The translations under genes were made by a program, and so were the position numbers. This document shows, one piece after another, positions 27,051 through 36,886 of a stretch of DNA of 64,000 nucleotides. The DNA comes from Candidatus Gastranaerophilales bacterium (GTDB taxonomy: Bacteria; Cyanobacteriota; Vampirovibrionia; Gastranaerophilales; Gastranaerophilaceae). Position 1 is the stretch's first letter. Each line of letters begins with the position of its first letter. The notes under the pieces were generated by a model, which saw only the letters and a program-made list of their open reading frames with translations, had not been told where the DNA came from and searched no databases. The stretch covers positions 36,273 through 100,272 of the forward strand of contig CALUPH010000007.1 of NCBI GenBank assembly GCA_944322615.1. Direction: 5' to 3'.

Positions 27051-28866
27051 ATTTTTGTTTTCTCCGCTTAAATATAATATAATTCTTAGCTATAAAAAAT
27101 AAAAACTTATTCTTACTTATTATATCTATTAATTTACTCATAAATTTTAAATATATATTAGAATATTTATTAGCATATTGTAAATTATAAACAGCTATTA
27201 TTTCAAAAAAAATATTTTTCTCGTGATATGCTCTTTTTATTCTTTCAATATATAAATTTATTGTATTCTGGTCTACAAGAAAACTATTTTTTAAATTATC
27301 TATATTTTTATAAAATTCACTTCCATTCAAAAATAAAACTATAGGGGAAAACATTAATATATCAATATGTTTTTTATTTTTTATTAAAAAATTTATATCA
27401 TTTTTTATTTGTTCTTTTGTTTCATTTGGATAGCCAAAAATAACAGAGACTAAATTAGATATATCTGCCCTATTCGCATTTTTTAATATTTCTGGAACTT
27501 TTTCAATGTTAATTCCTTTATTTATATACTTTAAAACTTCTGGAGTAGTAGCATCTAAGCCCCAATTAATTCTAACACATCCGGATTTTCGCAATTTTTT
27601 TAGTAAATCCTTATTAAATTCTTTTTCAAATCTTGCATAAATCGAATATGTAATTCCAAGTTTTTTTTCTATAAGTATTTTAGCAAGCTCATCTAAAAAT
27701 TTAGGATGAAGCGCATTATCCCACATGTAAAAATATTTTGTATCATATTTATCGGATAAGTATTCAATTTCTTCTACAAATTTTTCTACATTTTTTATTT
27801 GAAAACTTCTATCTCTTTTTGAATTGCAGAACTTGCATCTACCCCAATAGCAAGAATAAGAAGCTTGAACAGGTAGAACAAATTCCAATGAAAAATACTC
27901 TTTCCTTTCATATCCAGAAAAAGAAGGATATGGATAATCAGAAATTTTCATTCCATTATCTCTTGGAGAAATATATATAGAGGTATTTTGCTTTGAAATT
28001 ATATTGGGTACATCTTTTAACTCAATTTTCTTATTTAAAAAATTGATTATTGAAAGTGCTGCAGTATCTCCATTCCCATATGTAATACTATCAAAAAAAG
28101 AACCAAATAATGAATCTAAGTTTTCAATTTTATCATATACGTTTGCAAAATACGAACCACCAATATTTATGTGTATATTGGGCTTTAAACTTTTCATAAA
28201 ATAGCCTATTGACAAACCAGTAAAAATTTGACTATCTGTATTAATTGTTATTCCAATGCAATCAGGTTCTTCTATTAAAATGTCATTTATTTGTTCTTTT
28301 ATAAATTCTAAAAAGACATTAGAATAAGAAGAAATATAATATTTAATAAGCACAGAATTAAGTTTGAAATTATTAATTATTCCAGTTTGTGTATATTCTT
28401 CCATTTGTGGCAGTAATAAGTATAAAAGCTTTTTCTCAAAAGATAATAATAAATCAGCTGATTCATATAAAATTTTAAGTGCATATTTTGTTAACAATGG
28501 ATTATAAAACATTTTTTCATCTTTTAAAATCTGTTTTGCAAAACAAATTTCATTTTTATAAAAATCTATTACTTTATTAATTTGTTCAATTGAATATAAT
28601 GGTTTTTTTATTTCCTCTATCATTTTTAGTGGGAATTTATTTAAAAAATCTGAATTATAGATATAAACATACTTATCTTTAAATTGATCAAGAAAATTCT
28701 CATTAAATCTGTATGAATAAAACTTGGCATTTAAATCATACATTTTAGATGTCACATTGTTAGATTCTAAAAGACCTATTAGTTGCGGTATACTTGATAA
28801 TGGTGCTGAATTCATCATTAATGGTGGATATACAAAGAAATACTTTAATTTTCTATCAGCAAGCAT
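27043..28866 (-). CDS. cobalamin-binding-type radical SAM protein A (right copy)
   Basis: Identical to 16323-18146, including the unusual CX4CX2C motif SCYWGRCKFC. The 118-bp divergent promoter region (28867-28984) is also duplicated, so this gene is probably expressed from both copies. Confidence 0.8.
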   Translation of the reverse strand: MLADRKLKYFFVYPPLMMNSAPLSSIPQLIGLLESNNVTSKMYDLNAKFYSYRFNENFLDQFKDKYVYIYNSDFLNKFPLKMIEEIKKPLYSIEQINKVIDFYKNEICFAKQILKDEKMFYNPLLTKYALKILYESADLLLSFEKKLLYLLLPQMEEYTQTGIINNFKLNSVLIKYYISSYSNVFLEFIKEQINDILIEEPDCIGITINTDSQIFTGLSIGYFMKSLKPNIHINIGGSYFANVYDKIENLDSLFGSFFDSITYGNGDTAALSIINFLNKKIELKDVPNIISKQNTSIYISPRDNGMKISDYPYPSFSGYERKEYFSLEFVLPVQASYSCYWGRCKFCNSKRDRSFQIKNVEKFVEEIEYLSDKYDTKYFYMWDNALHPKFLDELAKILIEKKLGITYSIYARFEKEFNKDLLKKLRKSGCVRINWGLDATTPEVLKYINKGINIEKVPEILKNANRADISNLVSVIFGYPNETKEQIKNDINFLIKNKKHIDILMFSPIVLFLNGSEFYKNIDNLKNSFLVDQNTINLYIERIKRAYHEKNIFFEIIAVYNLQYANKYSNIYLKFMSKLIDIISKNKFLFFIAKNYIIFKRRKQKYV

Positions 28867-28984
28867 ATATTAATCCTTAACCAGAATATATTATACAATA
28901 AATATATCATTACAAATTACTAGCAACATATATACTTTTTAATTTTTTTCATTTACTATGATATACAAAATTGAAAGGATTGTA

Positions 28985-30748
28985 ATGAAATATGTTTTGG
29001 TTTTTCCTCCATTAGTTATGGGATTTGCTCCAATTATAGGAGTCCCTCAATTACAATGTGCTTTAAAATCAAATGATGTAGATACAATAGCTTTTGATTG
29101 TAATATAGATTTTCTTGATTATGTATTGAGCAAAAATTATTTTGATAATCTACTTAAATATGCAGATAAAATAAAAAAAACTGATAAAAACGTTTTAAGT
29201 AATTTAAACTTAAGTATAGAGTTAATAGAAAAAAATTATTCACCAAAAGATATAGAAGAAATATCTCAAAAAATAGAGTTCGCAAAAAAAATATTAAAAG
29301 ATAAAAAACTTTTTTATAACCCAATATTGTGTGATTGGGCAATGAAAATTATAAAAAAAGCAGGCAATATTATTTTTAGAATTTTGGCTGAATCAGAAGG
29401 CGCAATATATGCAATTAAAGATATAAGTGTTGATAGTATATTAAATTTTATAACACTAGATATAAATATATATAGAGATTATGCAAAAAAATTTGCAGAT
29501 GTAATAATAAAAGAAAATCCTGATTGCGTTGGTTTATCAATCAATTCCATATATCAAATAATATTTTCTTTTACACTTGCATATTATATAAAACAAAAAT
29601 CCAATATACACATCAATTTTGGAGGAATGTTTGTTACCGAAAATTATAAAATAATGAAAGAAATTGATAAGATTATAGGAACATTTGCTGATTCAATCTC
29701 TATTGGTGATAGTGAAAAATCAATTTGCGAATTAATTAAAGCTGTTTCTTCTCATTCATCACTTGAATCGGTGCATAATCTTATATATAAAACAGAAAAT
29801 AATGAAATAAAAATTAATAATTTTGATTTTTTTGTTGCAGAACAAAAACAACCATTTCCTTCATTTGATGGTTATAAATTTGAACAATATTTTTTACCTG
29901 AAATAATTTTACCTATATATGCCTCAAAATCTTGTTATTGGGGGAAATGTGAATTTTGCAATTGTAAACTTGGCAAAAAAATAGATTTCAAGTCTCCCGA
30001 ACGCTTTGTTGATGAAATCGAATATTTGTCAAAAAAATATAAAACAAAATTTTTCTATTTCTGGGATAATTCAATTCATCCTAAATATTTTTCAAAATTA
30101 GCAGATTTACTAATACAACGTAAACTTAATATAAAATATATGGCATTTGCAAGGTTTGAAAAGGAATTTACCCAATCACTTCTGGAAAAATTATACAAAT
30201 CAGGCTTGGTAAAAATCAATTGGGGGCTTGATTCTGGTTGCGATAGAGTACTTAAGTATATAAATAAAGGATCTACTGTTAAACAAAGTGAAGAAATTCT
30301 AAAACTTGCAAATAAAGCTAAAGTACGAAGTTGGGTCCATGTCATACTAGGTTTTCCAACAGAAACAAAATTCGAAGTCGAACAAAGTGTAAACTTCTTT
30401 AAAAAAAATAAAAAATATATAACTTATCCTCAAGTATCAACTTTTATGGCTTTTCTATTTGGAGCAAAAATGTTTGATAACAAAGAAGAATTATCAAAGC
30501 AAATATATACGACTATGGAAGAGCGAATAATCCTTGAAAAAAGAATATATGATAATTTCAGAATTTCTAAAACTCAATCAAAAAGAACAATACCTTGGTA
30601 TGAATGGGGTCAAGTTGCATTATTATATTATTCAAGATATTCTCACATACAACTAAAAACATTGGAATTTATATTAAATTTTATGCTTGCAAATAAGACT
30701 ATACATAACTTATATATTAAAAATTCATTTAGAAAATATGTAAAATAG
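28985..30748 (+). CDS. cobalamin-binding-type radical SAM protein B (right copy)
   Basis: Identical to 18265-20028, with SCYWGKCEFC (CX4CX2C). The start is placed at the ATG behind GAAAGGA, as in the left copy. Promoter region and coding sequence are both complete. Confidence 0.8.
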   Translation: MKYVLVFPPLVMGFAPIIGVPQLQCALKSNDVDTIAFDCNIDFLDYVLSKNYFDNLLKYADKIKKTDKNVLSNLNLSIELIEKNYSPKDIEEISQKIEFAKKILKDKKLFYNPILCDWAMKIIKKAGNIIFRILAESEGAIYAIKDISVDSILNFITLDINIYRDYAKKFADVIIKENPDCVGLSINSIYQIIFSFTLAYYIKQKSNIHINFGGMFVTENYKIMKEIDKIIGTFADSISIGDSEKSICELIKAVSSHSSLESVHNLIYKTENNEIKINNFDFFVAEQKQPFPSFDGYKFEQYFLPEIILPIYASKSCYWGKCEFCNCKLGKKIDFKSPERFVDEIEYLSKKYKTKFFYFWDNSIHPKYFSKLADLLIQRKLNIKYMAFARFEKEFTQSLLEKLYKSGLVKINWGLDSGCDRVLKYINKGSTVKQSEEILKLANKAKVRSWVHVILGFPTETKFEVEQSVNFFKKNKKYITYPQVSTFMAFLFGAKMFDNKEELSKQIYTTMEERIILEKRIYDNFRISKTQSKRTIPWYEWGQVALLYYSRYSHIQLKTLEFILNFMLANKTIHNLYIKNSFRKYVK

Positions 30749-30754
30749 ATTATT

Positions 30755-31627
30755 TTAGCTTTTTATATTTACTGTACAATTTTTACAAATAACAGGTTTA
30801 TTGGCTAGTAGTTCTTTTCTTATTTTTGAAAAATTCTCATTATTAAAATATGATTTTATGTCTTTATAATTTCCAAAATCCATTTTACAATTAGCATCAT
30901 TACAACATAAAGCCAATGTACCATCAGGATGAATAACAATTGTTTTAAATGGTTGAGTACATATTTCCCTCGTGGCTTCTTTATTACATTCAAAAAGTAT
31001 TTCTTCTAATCCATCCACTTGTACATTCTCAAATATTTTATTTTGCTCATTCCAACTTATAGGACGCACTATAGGATTAAAAACTATACTGTCTGTATAG
31101 TTTTTCCATTTTTCAATAAACAGATTTATCTTTGTATTCTTATCACAAGTACAGTTTATTAAACGAGTTGGAGTTTTTTGTTCTTTTGCTCTTTGTTGTT
31201 TTACCAATATATCAAAATCTTTTATATTTTGAAGAACTTTATTAAAATCAATGTTTTTTCTGTATTTTTCATATGTTTCTTTATCATATCCTTCAATTGA
31301 ATATATGATATGGGATAATTTTAGTAGAGAATCATAATGACTATCTGCTAACGACATATTTGTAATTACTAATATATTGTATTTTAATTTATTCAAATAA
31401 CTTACAAATTCGTCAAAATCTGGATGGAGCATAGCTTCTCCATATGCAGACAGGGAAATTATTCTAATTGTTTTAATTTCCTTTACCTGTCTCATTATTT
31501 CGTAAAAAACCTCTTTTTTCATAATACCTTGTGGAACATCTTTCCCCAAATTTCTTAAACAAAACAGACATTCTGCATTACATTTACCGCAAATATCTAT
31601 AGTTATTTGTACTGGTTCTATTTTCAT
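30755..31627 (-). CDS. radical SAM/SPASM protein (right copy)
   Basis: Identical to 20035-20907. Here it is the last gene of the complete operon YcaO, TupA-like, peptide, GT8, radical SAM (35558 down to 30755), so this is the copy most likely to be expressed. Confidence 0.83.
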   Translation of the reverse strand: MKIEPVQITIDICGKCNAECLFCLRNLGKDVPQGIMKKEVFYEIMRQVKEIKTIRIISLSAYGEAMLHPDFDEFVSYLNKLKYNILVITNMSLADSHYDSLLKLSHIIYSIEGYDKETYEKYRKNIDFNKVLQNIKDFDILVKQQRAKEQKTPTRLINCTCDKNTKINLFIEKWKNYTDSIVFNPIVRPISWNEQNKIFENVQVDGLEEILFECNKEATREICTQPFKTIVIHPDGTLALCCNDANCKMDFGNYKDIKSYFNNENFSKIRKELLANKPVICKNCTVNIKS

Positions 31628-32688
31628 TTCTTACTCGCTTCAGATATTACAAAATCAAAGTGTTTATGAAAAAATCTTTTCTGGATATAAAAAAGTCTTG
31701 TTATGAAGGAGAAAATATGTTTTCTCGTTTTATTATTATTATATAAAATCATAATTATATAATAATAAATTCCTTTTTTATTTTTAAAAATTTTTATAAG
31801 ATACTGTTTTACATATTCTTTTAGGTGAAAATATGGATCTTCAATATTTTGCATAAGATATAATATATAATTACTTTTCAGCTTTATATTTTTATATGGA
31901 GTTGCCTTTAAATAAAATAAAAATAAATCTTGCTTTGAGTGAAAAGTATATTTATACCATGGTTTATAATGAAAAGACCCAGCATAATGGATTATAACAG
32001 GTTTATCATAAGCCTCTTGTATTTCTTCTTCTGAATATATGTAAAGGTTAGATTTTCTTATTTGCTTTTCTAACGTTTGTAATAGTATATCTCCAGCATT
32101 ATATTTTGGTGGAATTTTTAAATATTTGCCTTTTAAGACATCATTTAATGCATCTTGATCAAAACACTCAAGTTTATCTGGATTTAATTTTATAAATTCA
32201 AATACTTTTTTAGGTATAGAGTGTTCTCTGAAATAAGATAAATTCATAAGCATAACACCAGAATTAAAGTAATTTTCTATTACTTCGACACATGCTATTG
32301 CATAAGAATCAATACAGATAGAATATAATTCTTGCAAATCAGAATTAACTATAATATCTGAATCAAGATATAAAACTTTAGAAATATATAAAGGAAGTAT
32401 ATAAGCAATATTAATCCTCACATATGCAGTTCTAGACAATCTAGAATCCTTATTATTCGGACAGATGCTAAAATCACTTAATGAAATATGATAGGTGAAA
32501 ACTTTTACATTATTTTCTTCTATCCACTTAACAAGTTTAGATATTTGTTTTTGTTTAATATCTGCATATATAAGATGAAAAACAATGTTAGACTTATTAT
32601 TGGTAATAATAGAATTTATTGTTGCATAAACATATTGGATATAATTTTTATCAATAGTTAAACATATATTAATATCAGTGTTACTCAT
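31624..32688 (-). CDS. GT8 family glycosyltransferase (right copy)
   Basis: Identical to 20904-21968 (DSD metal site, HYAGSFHYKPW). It starts 4 bases after the peptide stop and overlaps the radical SAM start by 4 bases, inside the complete operon. Confidence 0.85.
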   Translation of the reverse strand: MSNTDINICLTIDKNYIQYVYATINSIITNNKSNIVFHLIYADIKQKQISKLVKWIEENNVKVFTYHISLSDFSICPNNKDSRLSRTAYVRINIAYILPLYISKVLYLDSDIIVNSDLQELYSICIDSYAIACVEVIENYFNSGVMLMNLSYFREHSIPKKVFEFIKLNPDKLECFDQDALNDVLKGKYLKIPPKYNAGDILLQTLEKQIRKSNLYIYSEEEIQEAYDKPVIIHYAGSFHYKPWYKYTFHSKQDLFLFYLKATPYKNIKLKSNYILYLMQNIEDPYFHLKEYVKQYLIKIFKNKKGIYYYIIMILYNNNKTRKHIFSFITRLFYIQKRFFHKHFDFVISEASKK

Positions 32689-32692
32689 TATT

Positions 32693-32875
32693 TTATTTGT
32701 AGGTAAAGAAATATCTTCCTGCATTTGAATATGTTGCAGCAATTTTACTCCAATCATAGAAATCATCATCAAATTCATTTGCGTCAAGATTATTTTCTTC
32801 TAAATTCTTCTCAAAAGACTGAATTTTCATTTCATTCAATTTATCACTAAAAAAGTTTTTAAAACTTTCAAACAT
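32693..32875 (-). CDS. 60-aa peptide, candidate RiPP precursor (right copy)
   Basis: Identical to 21973-22155. It lies third in the complete operon behind YcaO and the ATP-grasp gene, with the AAGGGG ribosome site intact. Two identical genes for the same peptide therefore exist, but only this one retains the operon head. Confidence 0.6.
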   Translation of the reverse strand: MFESFKNFFSDKLNEMKIQSFEKNLEENNLDANEFDDDFYDWSKIAATYSNAGRYFFTYK

Positions 32876-32888
32876 AGATTATTCCCCT

Positions 32889-33758
32889 TTATTTTATTAA
32901 TAACATATTTCCTATTTTACGATCAACTTTTGAATCAGTATACTTCATAAAACCACTAAATGGAGTAAACGTCATTTCTGCTAAATATATATTTCCCTGA
33001 TTTTCATAAAAGTCAACACGCACCAATTTGAATTGTTCTGATAGTTTTTTTGCATACTCTATCATTTTTTGCAAATTTTTAGGTGGCTCTATTACATATG
33101 ATAATTTTGGATGATCAGTATATTCATAATCAAGTTTTTGCCAATTTAAATCAAAAAATGCAACTTTCTCGTTCCTAAAACACTCAATAAATTTTGGTTC
33201 TCCATTAAAACATGTTATTTTAAATTCCATAAAACCATGATTTGGATCTTCTCCATGAATATATTCTTCAACAAAAATTTGTCTTTTTATACCACTATAC
33301 TGCATTTCAAAACAAAAATTAAAAGAGAAATCTCTAGATAAAATAAAATCAAAGTATTTTCTATGCATATTAAAAGATAATTCTGAATCTTTTGATAAAT
33401 ATTCATCTTTATCTGAAATAATTATTGAATCTTTACAATAAGCATTTGTTTTTATAACAAATTGTTGTGGACATTTAGAAAAATCGAGCTCATCAAAAGA
33501 ATTTGCGACATCATATACTTTTGCAGTCTTTATTTCAGGAAAGCTTCTTTTAATGTATTCTTTTACTCCAAGTTTATCTGTCAACTGAGATTTTATGGGT
33601 GTGCAATCAAATAATTTTATCCATTGAATTTTGGCACTATAATCCTTCGGATTTGATAAATCCAACGACTTTCCCATTATTTCTTTGTAGAACTTTCTCA
33701 AGTAGTTTGGTCGCATTGATGGAGGAATTTTAGTTAAAAATTCATAACTATACTTCAT
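32889..33758 (-). CDS. TupA-like ATP-grasp protein (right copy)
   Basis: Identical to 22169-23038. It begins 12 bases after the stop of the intact YcaO gene with AGGAAG before the ATG, so YcaO and the ATP-grasp enzyme should be made together. Confidence 0.82.
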   Translation of the reverse strand: MKYSYEFLTKIPPSMRPNYLRKFYKEIMGKSLDLSNPKDYSAKIQWIKLFDCTPIKSQLTDKLGVKEYIKRSFPEIKTAKVYDVANSFDELDFSKCPQQFVIKTNAYCKDSIIISDKDEYLSKDSELSFNMHRKYFDFILSRDFSFNFCFEMQYSGIKRQIFVEEYIHGEDPNHGFMEFKITCFNGEPKFIECFRNEKVAFFDLNWQKLDYEYTDHPKLSYVIEPPKNLQKMIEYAKKLSEQFKLVRVDFYENQGNIYLAEMTFTPFSGFMKYTDSKVDRKIGNMLLIK

Positions 33759-33770
33759 TTTGCTTACTTC

Positions 33771-35558
33771 CTATTTGAACAATATATCATAAAACATACT
33801 CTGAGTAAATATATTAAGACGATTTAGAAGTCCAAGAGTTTTGGCATTTTTCATTATACAAGTATTTTTCAAATAATAACTTTCAGTATTTGGATTACTT
33901 TTTATAATTTTTTTTAATTTCTCAAAATCAAAACTATCTATTAAATATTTTTTGATTATTTTAAAGTTAAGTTCATTCATCTTTGTTTTTTCTGCAAATT
34001 TTCTACCGTATTTTTGCGTTATAAAAGTTTCAATTTCTTTCTTTGATTTATTCATAAAACACAAATCATAATAATCATATAAAATATTTGATACAGATTC
34101 ATTTTGGCCATTTAGACGTTGTTTATATCTTTTTATAAATTTTTGAATTCTTTTTTTATCTTTTAGAACAACTGAACATAAGAAAAATAAATATTCAGAG
34201 GGTAATTTAGATATTTTTTCGGGATAGATTTCTTCTACAATATTATCCAAAGTTTTTATTAAATCTTTAATGGTTATGTTTTCAGTTTTTTCACCATATG
34301 AATATTTTTGCCATTTTATTACCTTTTGCTTTTTTTGAATTATTTTCGCTGTGAGTTTTGGATGACATATCATTTCGGGTATAAAAACCCTTACTGTAGG
34401 AAATCCTAAAAATGCACAGTCTCTTATATATATATTTGCATTCATTTTTATAATATGAGAACATAACTTTTTTGATAAATCTCTGTTTGTTAAATCTTCA
34501 TTATATAGCCAAAATGAAGAATCAAATTCATAACTGCTTTTAGTAGCAAATAAAAAATTAAAATTTCTATTATATTTGGAAAACGAAACATAAGAATGAT
34601 AAAAATCCCTTAATATATCTTCATTCGTACATTTCTCGTTAACCTTATTTGAAGCTATAAGTTGCCTTACCTCTTCTTTCTCTATTTCTAAATTCTGAAG
34701 GAACTCGGTTAAGGTTCGTTCTATAGCAACCGGAAGATATGGCTGTGAACCAAATGAAACAAAACAATTTTTTCCGTTAGTAGATTTTTCTTCAAATATA
34801 GTACAAATTACTGGAACTTTTTGTCCTAAAGATGCATCTTTTATCGTAACTTTATAGCCATTATTTTCAATAAAGCTTATTAAATTAGCTAAAACATCAT
34901 ATTGTTCATATATTTGACGTGGAACTATCGGCATTTTTACTTTTTTTGTTAATATTTGTTTTAATGAATATCTTTCAAAAATTTCAGATATTCCTTGTAC
35001 AATAGCTTCTTCGTACGTATTCCCTGCTGCAAGTCCTGTAGATGTTTGAAGATATCTTATTTCATTAATTGGTAAATTTACAATTGCCTTGTCTTTATAT
35101 GAAAAGAATTCTAATACTTCAGTTTTATCATCTTCTAATTCAAAAGGAAAAACTTTACAATATTTTAAATGATTGATATATTCTTTTTCTTTGACCAGTT
35201 TGTAAAATTTTTTGATTAAATGACGATTTAAAACTTCACAAAATAAGTCTTTTTTTATATTTTCATTATCTATTACTTTTTTATCATTTCCAGAAGGATA
35301 GAAATGAATTAGGTAGTTGGCTTGCAATCTTTCCATAAATTCGCTATATCCACTGGCAAGTGCATTCTCAATGCAAGTTCCTTTTCCATTAGTACCAATT
35401 TCTTCACAGCCTTTTAAACAGACTCTTACTGATGCAACTTGATTATTTTCATGACTTATAATTTTTTCTACAGTATCAATTCCACATTCTTTTAGTATAC
35501 TTTTTATTCTTTCAACTGTATTTTTAGGTGGTTCGTCTTTATGAATACTGTATAACAT
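33771..35558 (-). CDS. YcaO-domain protein (intact copy)
   Basis: A 595-aa YcaO enzyme. The family uses ATP to activate backbone amides, making azolines, thioamides or amidines in RiPPs, or thioamides in proteins. ATP-binding signatures are all present: EIGTNGKGTCIENALASGY with SEFMER near residues 50-75, STGLAAGNTYEEA and GISEIFERYSL near residues 177-200, and GSQPYLPVAIERTLTEFLQ near residue 270. Residues ~400-595 form a helical C-terminal domain. Length and two-part layout resemble E. coli YcaO more than the shorter RiPP cyclodehydratases, so protein thio-modification is an alternative. It heads the operon with TupA-like, peptide, GT8 and radical SAM genes. No E1-like partner is visible. 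The ribosome site is weak. Confidence 0.87.
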   Translation of the reverse strand: MLYSIHKDEPPKNTVERIKSILKECGIDTVEKIISHENNQVASVRVCLKGCEEIGTNGKGTCIENALASGYSEFMERLQANYLIHFYPSGNDKKVIDNENIKKDLFCEVLNRHLIKKFYKLVKEKEYINHLKYCKVFPFELEDDKTEVLEFFSYKDKAIVNLPINEIRYLQTSTGLAAGNTYEEAIVQGISEIFERYSLKQILTKKVKMPIVPRQIYEQYDVLANLISFIENNGYKVTIKDASLGQKVPVICTIFEEKSTNGKNCFVSFGSQPYLPVAIERTLTEFLQNLEIEKEEVRQLIASNKVNEKCTNEDILRDFYHSYVSFSKYNRNFNFLFATKSSYEFDSSFWLYNEDLTNRDLSKKLCSHIIKMNANIYIRDCAFLGFPTVRVFIPEMICHPKLTAKIIQKKQKVIKWQKYSYGEKTENITIKDLIKTLDNIVEEIYPEKISKLPSEYLFFLCSVVLKDKKRIQKFIKRYKQRLNGQNESVSNILYDYYDLCFMNKSKKEIETFITQKYGRKFAEKTKMNELNFKIIKKYLIDSFDFEKLKKIIKSNPNTESYYLKNTCIMKNAKTLGLLNRLNIFTQSMFYDILFK

Positions 35559-35975
35559 ATTTTTGTAAATCCATATAATATCTGTTAATTTATTGTCACT
35601 ATTTGTGCTTTTTGCAAAATTAATAAAAGTATCACTTTTTTTAAATGCAATAATAAAAATTTACTTTTGTTTTTATATATTTTAGTAAACAGTTTTTAAA
35701 GTAAGTTTCATTATATTAAATTATAATATAAAATAGATATAATATTCTTCTTATTTTTAAAATCCATATCTTGGTTATATTATAATAAAATATTGAATTA
35801 TCACGCAACGGTAATAACAGATTTCTTTTATTTCTTATAAAAATAACTACTACAAAATATTCATATTAAACAGACATGTAAATTATTTTACTCTAATTAT
35901 ATTTAATATAAAGAATCATTATGACAATATACATATTCATATATAAAAACAAATGAAATTGTCCGAAAATAAAAT
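35559..35975. other. 417-bp A+T-rich intergenic region upstream of YcaO
   Basis: No open frame with a ribosome site and no RNA gene seen. On the minus strand it should contain the promoter of the YcaO operon; a TATTAT -10-like box lies shortly before the YcaO start, but no -35 at proper spacing stands out. No cobalamin or other known riboswitch core recognised. Confidence 0.5.
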
Positions 35976-36797
35976 TTATCTTGTTAAAATCCAATGAGAA
36001 TATTCCGCTTCTTTATTTGACCAAGCCATACTTTCTTGATTACAAAAGGTACAAAAACGACAAGTATCTATAGGTTTTCTTAAATATTTGAATATCGTCT
36101 TGGGAGAATTTGTTCTTATATCAATTCCTGATTCTTCAGATATATTAGCACCGTATTTTTTATTAAAAATATAAACATATGCTGCAAAAGGGCAATGGAA
36201 TAATTTATAATCTCTTATTATTAAACAATTTTTTAGCCAACAAATATTATGTGTTTTTTTTATATCAGCATCGCCTTTTATATTTATATATTTTCTAAAA
36301 TAGTTTCTTACATATATTCTTTCCAATAAATCATTATCTCCCAAAATATCACATATTTCTGTAAATAGATTGCTTGATATAGGATATTTAGATACTACAA
36401 ATTTAACTTTGTTTTTTATAAAAAAATCCAACATATCTCTGGTTAAACTTTTTATTAAAAGTCCATTTGTGGCTATAGATATAGTAACATTAGGCTCAAT
36501 TTCCCGGCTTATTTTAATAAATTCAGTTAGCTGAGGATGTAATAATGGTTCGCCTCCTGTTAAACACAAATTTTGTACTTTAAAATTTTTAACTAGATTT
36601 AAAATTGTATTTCTATATTCTTCTGTTGATAATTCGTATTTATCTGAAATATTTGAGAAATGACTACACCCATTGCAACATAAATTGCAGTGATTTGTAA
36701 TCTGTATTTCTATTGGTGGTAAAACTGGTTTATACAATTTAAACATAAACAAAAATTTTAAATTTTTAGTCAAATAAGAATTTAATAAAAATTGCAT
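35976..36797 (-). CDS. radical SAM protein
   Basis: A 273-aa radical SAM enzyme outside the duplicated unit. The cluster motif CNLCCNGC (CX3CX2C) lies near residues 37-44 and the SAM-binding GGEPLLHP near residue 81, followed by ISIATNGLL. C-terminal cysteines (NICWLKNC, LFHCPFAAY, CRFCTFC) resemble a twitch-type auxiliary cluster. AGGAAGGT stands 6 bases before the ATG at 36797, which supports this start. It follows two U32-like genes on the same strand after an 89-base gap, repeating the radical SAM plus U32 pairing seen inside the duplicated unit. Confidence 0.83.
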   Translation of the reverse strand: MQFLLNSYLTKNLKFLFMFKLYKPVLPPIEIQITNHCNLCCNGCSHFSNISDKYELSTEEYRNTILNLVKNFKVQNLCLTGGEPLLHPQLTEFIKISREIEPNVTISIATNGLLIKSLTRDMLDFFIKNKVKFVVSKYPISSNLFTEICDILGDNDLLERIYVRNYFRKYINIKGDADIKKTHNICWLKNCLIIRDYKLFHCPFAAYVYIFNKKYGANISEESGIDIRTNSPKTIFKYLRKPIDTCRFCTFCNQESMAWSNKEAEYSHWILTR

Positions 36798-36886
36798 ATT
36801 TTACCTTCCTATATACTTCAACAATCCTTATACTATAAAAAATTTATTTTTGAAACAAATTATATTAATATAATTTGTTCTTAGAT

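Larger units (their letters stand above)
24099..34403. repeat. 10,305-bp tandem duplication, right copy
   Basis: Second copy of 13379-23683 at a constant offset of 10,720 bases. It begins inside the truncated TPR gene and ends inside the intact YcaO gene, where the left copy breaks off. Confidence 0.93.

Noticed and set aside
13379..34403. Composite transposon, prophage or integrative element carrying the duplicated unit
   Set aside because: No transposase, integrase, inverted ends, target-site repeats or phage genes at or inside the boundaries; the edges fall in the middle of genes.
35559..35975. Precursor-peptide gene or cobalamin riboswitch upstream of YcaO
   Set aside because: Neither a credible short frame with a ribosome site nor a riboswitch-like conserved core was found on either strand.
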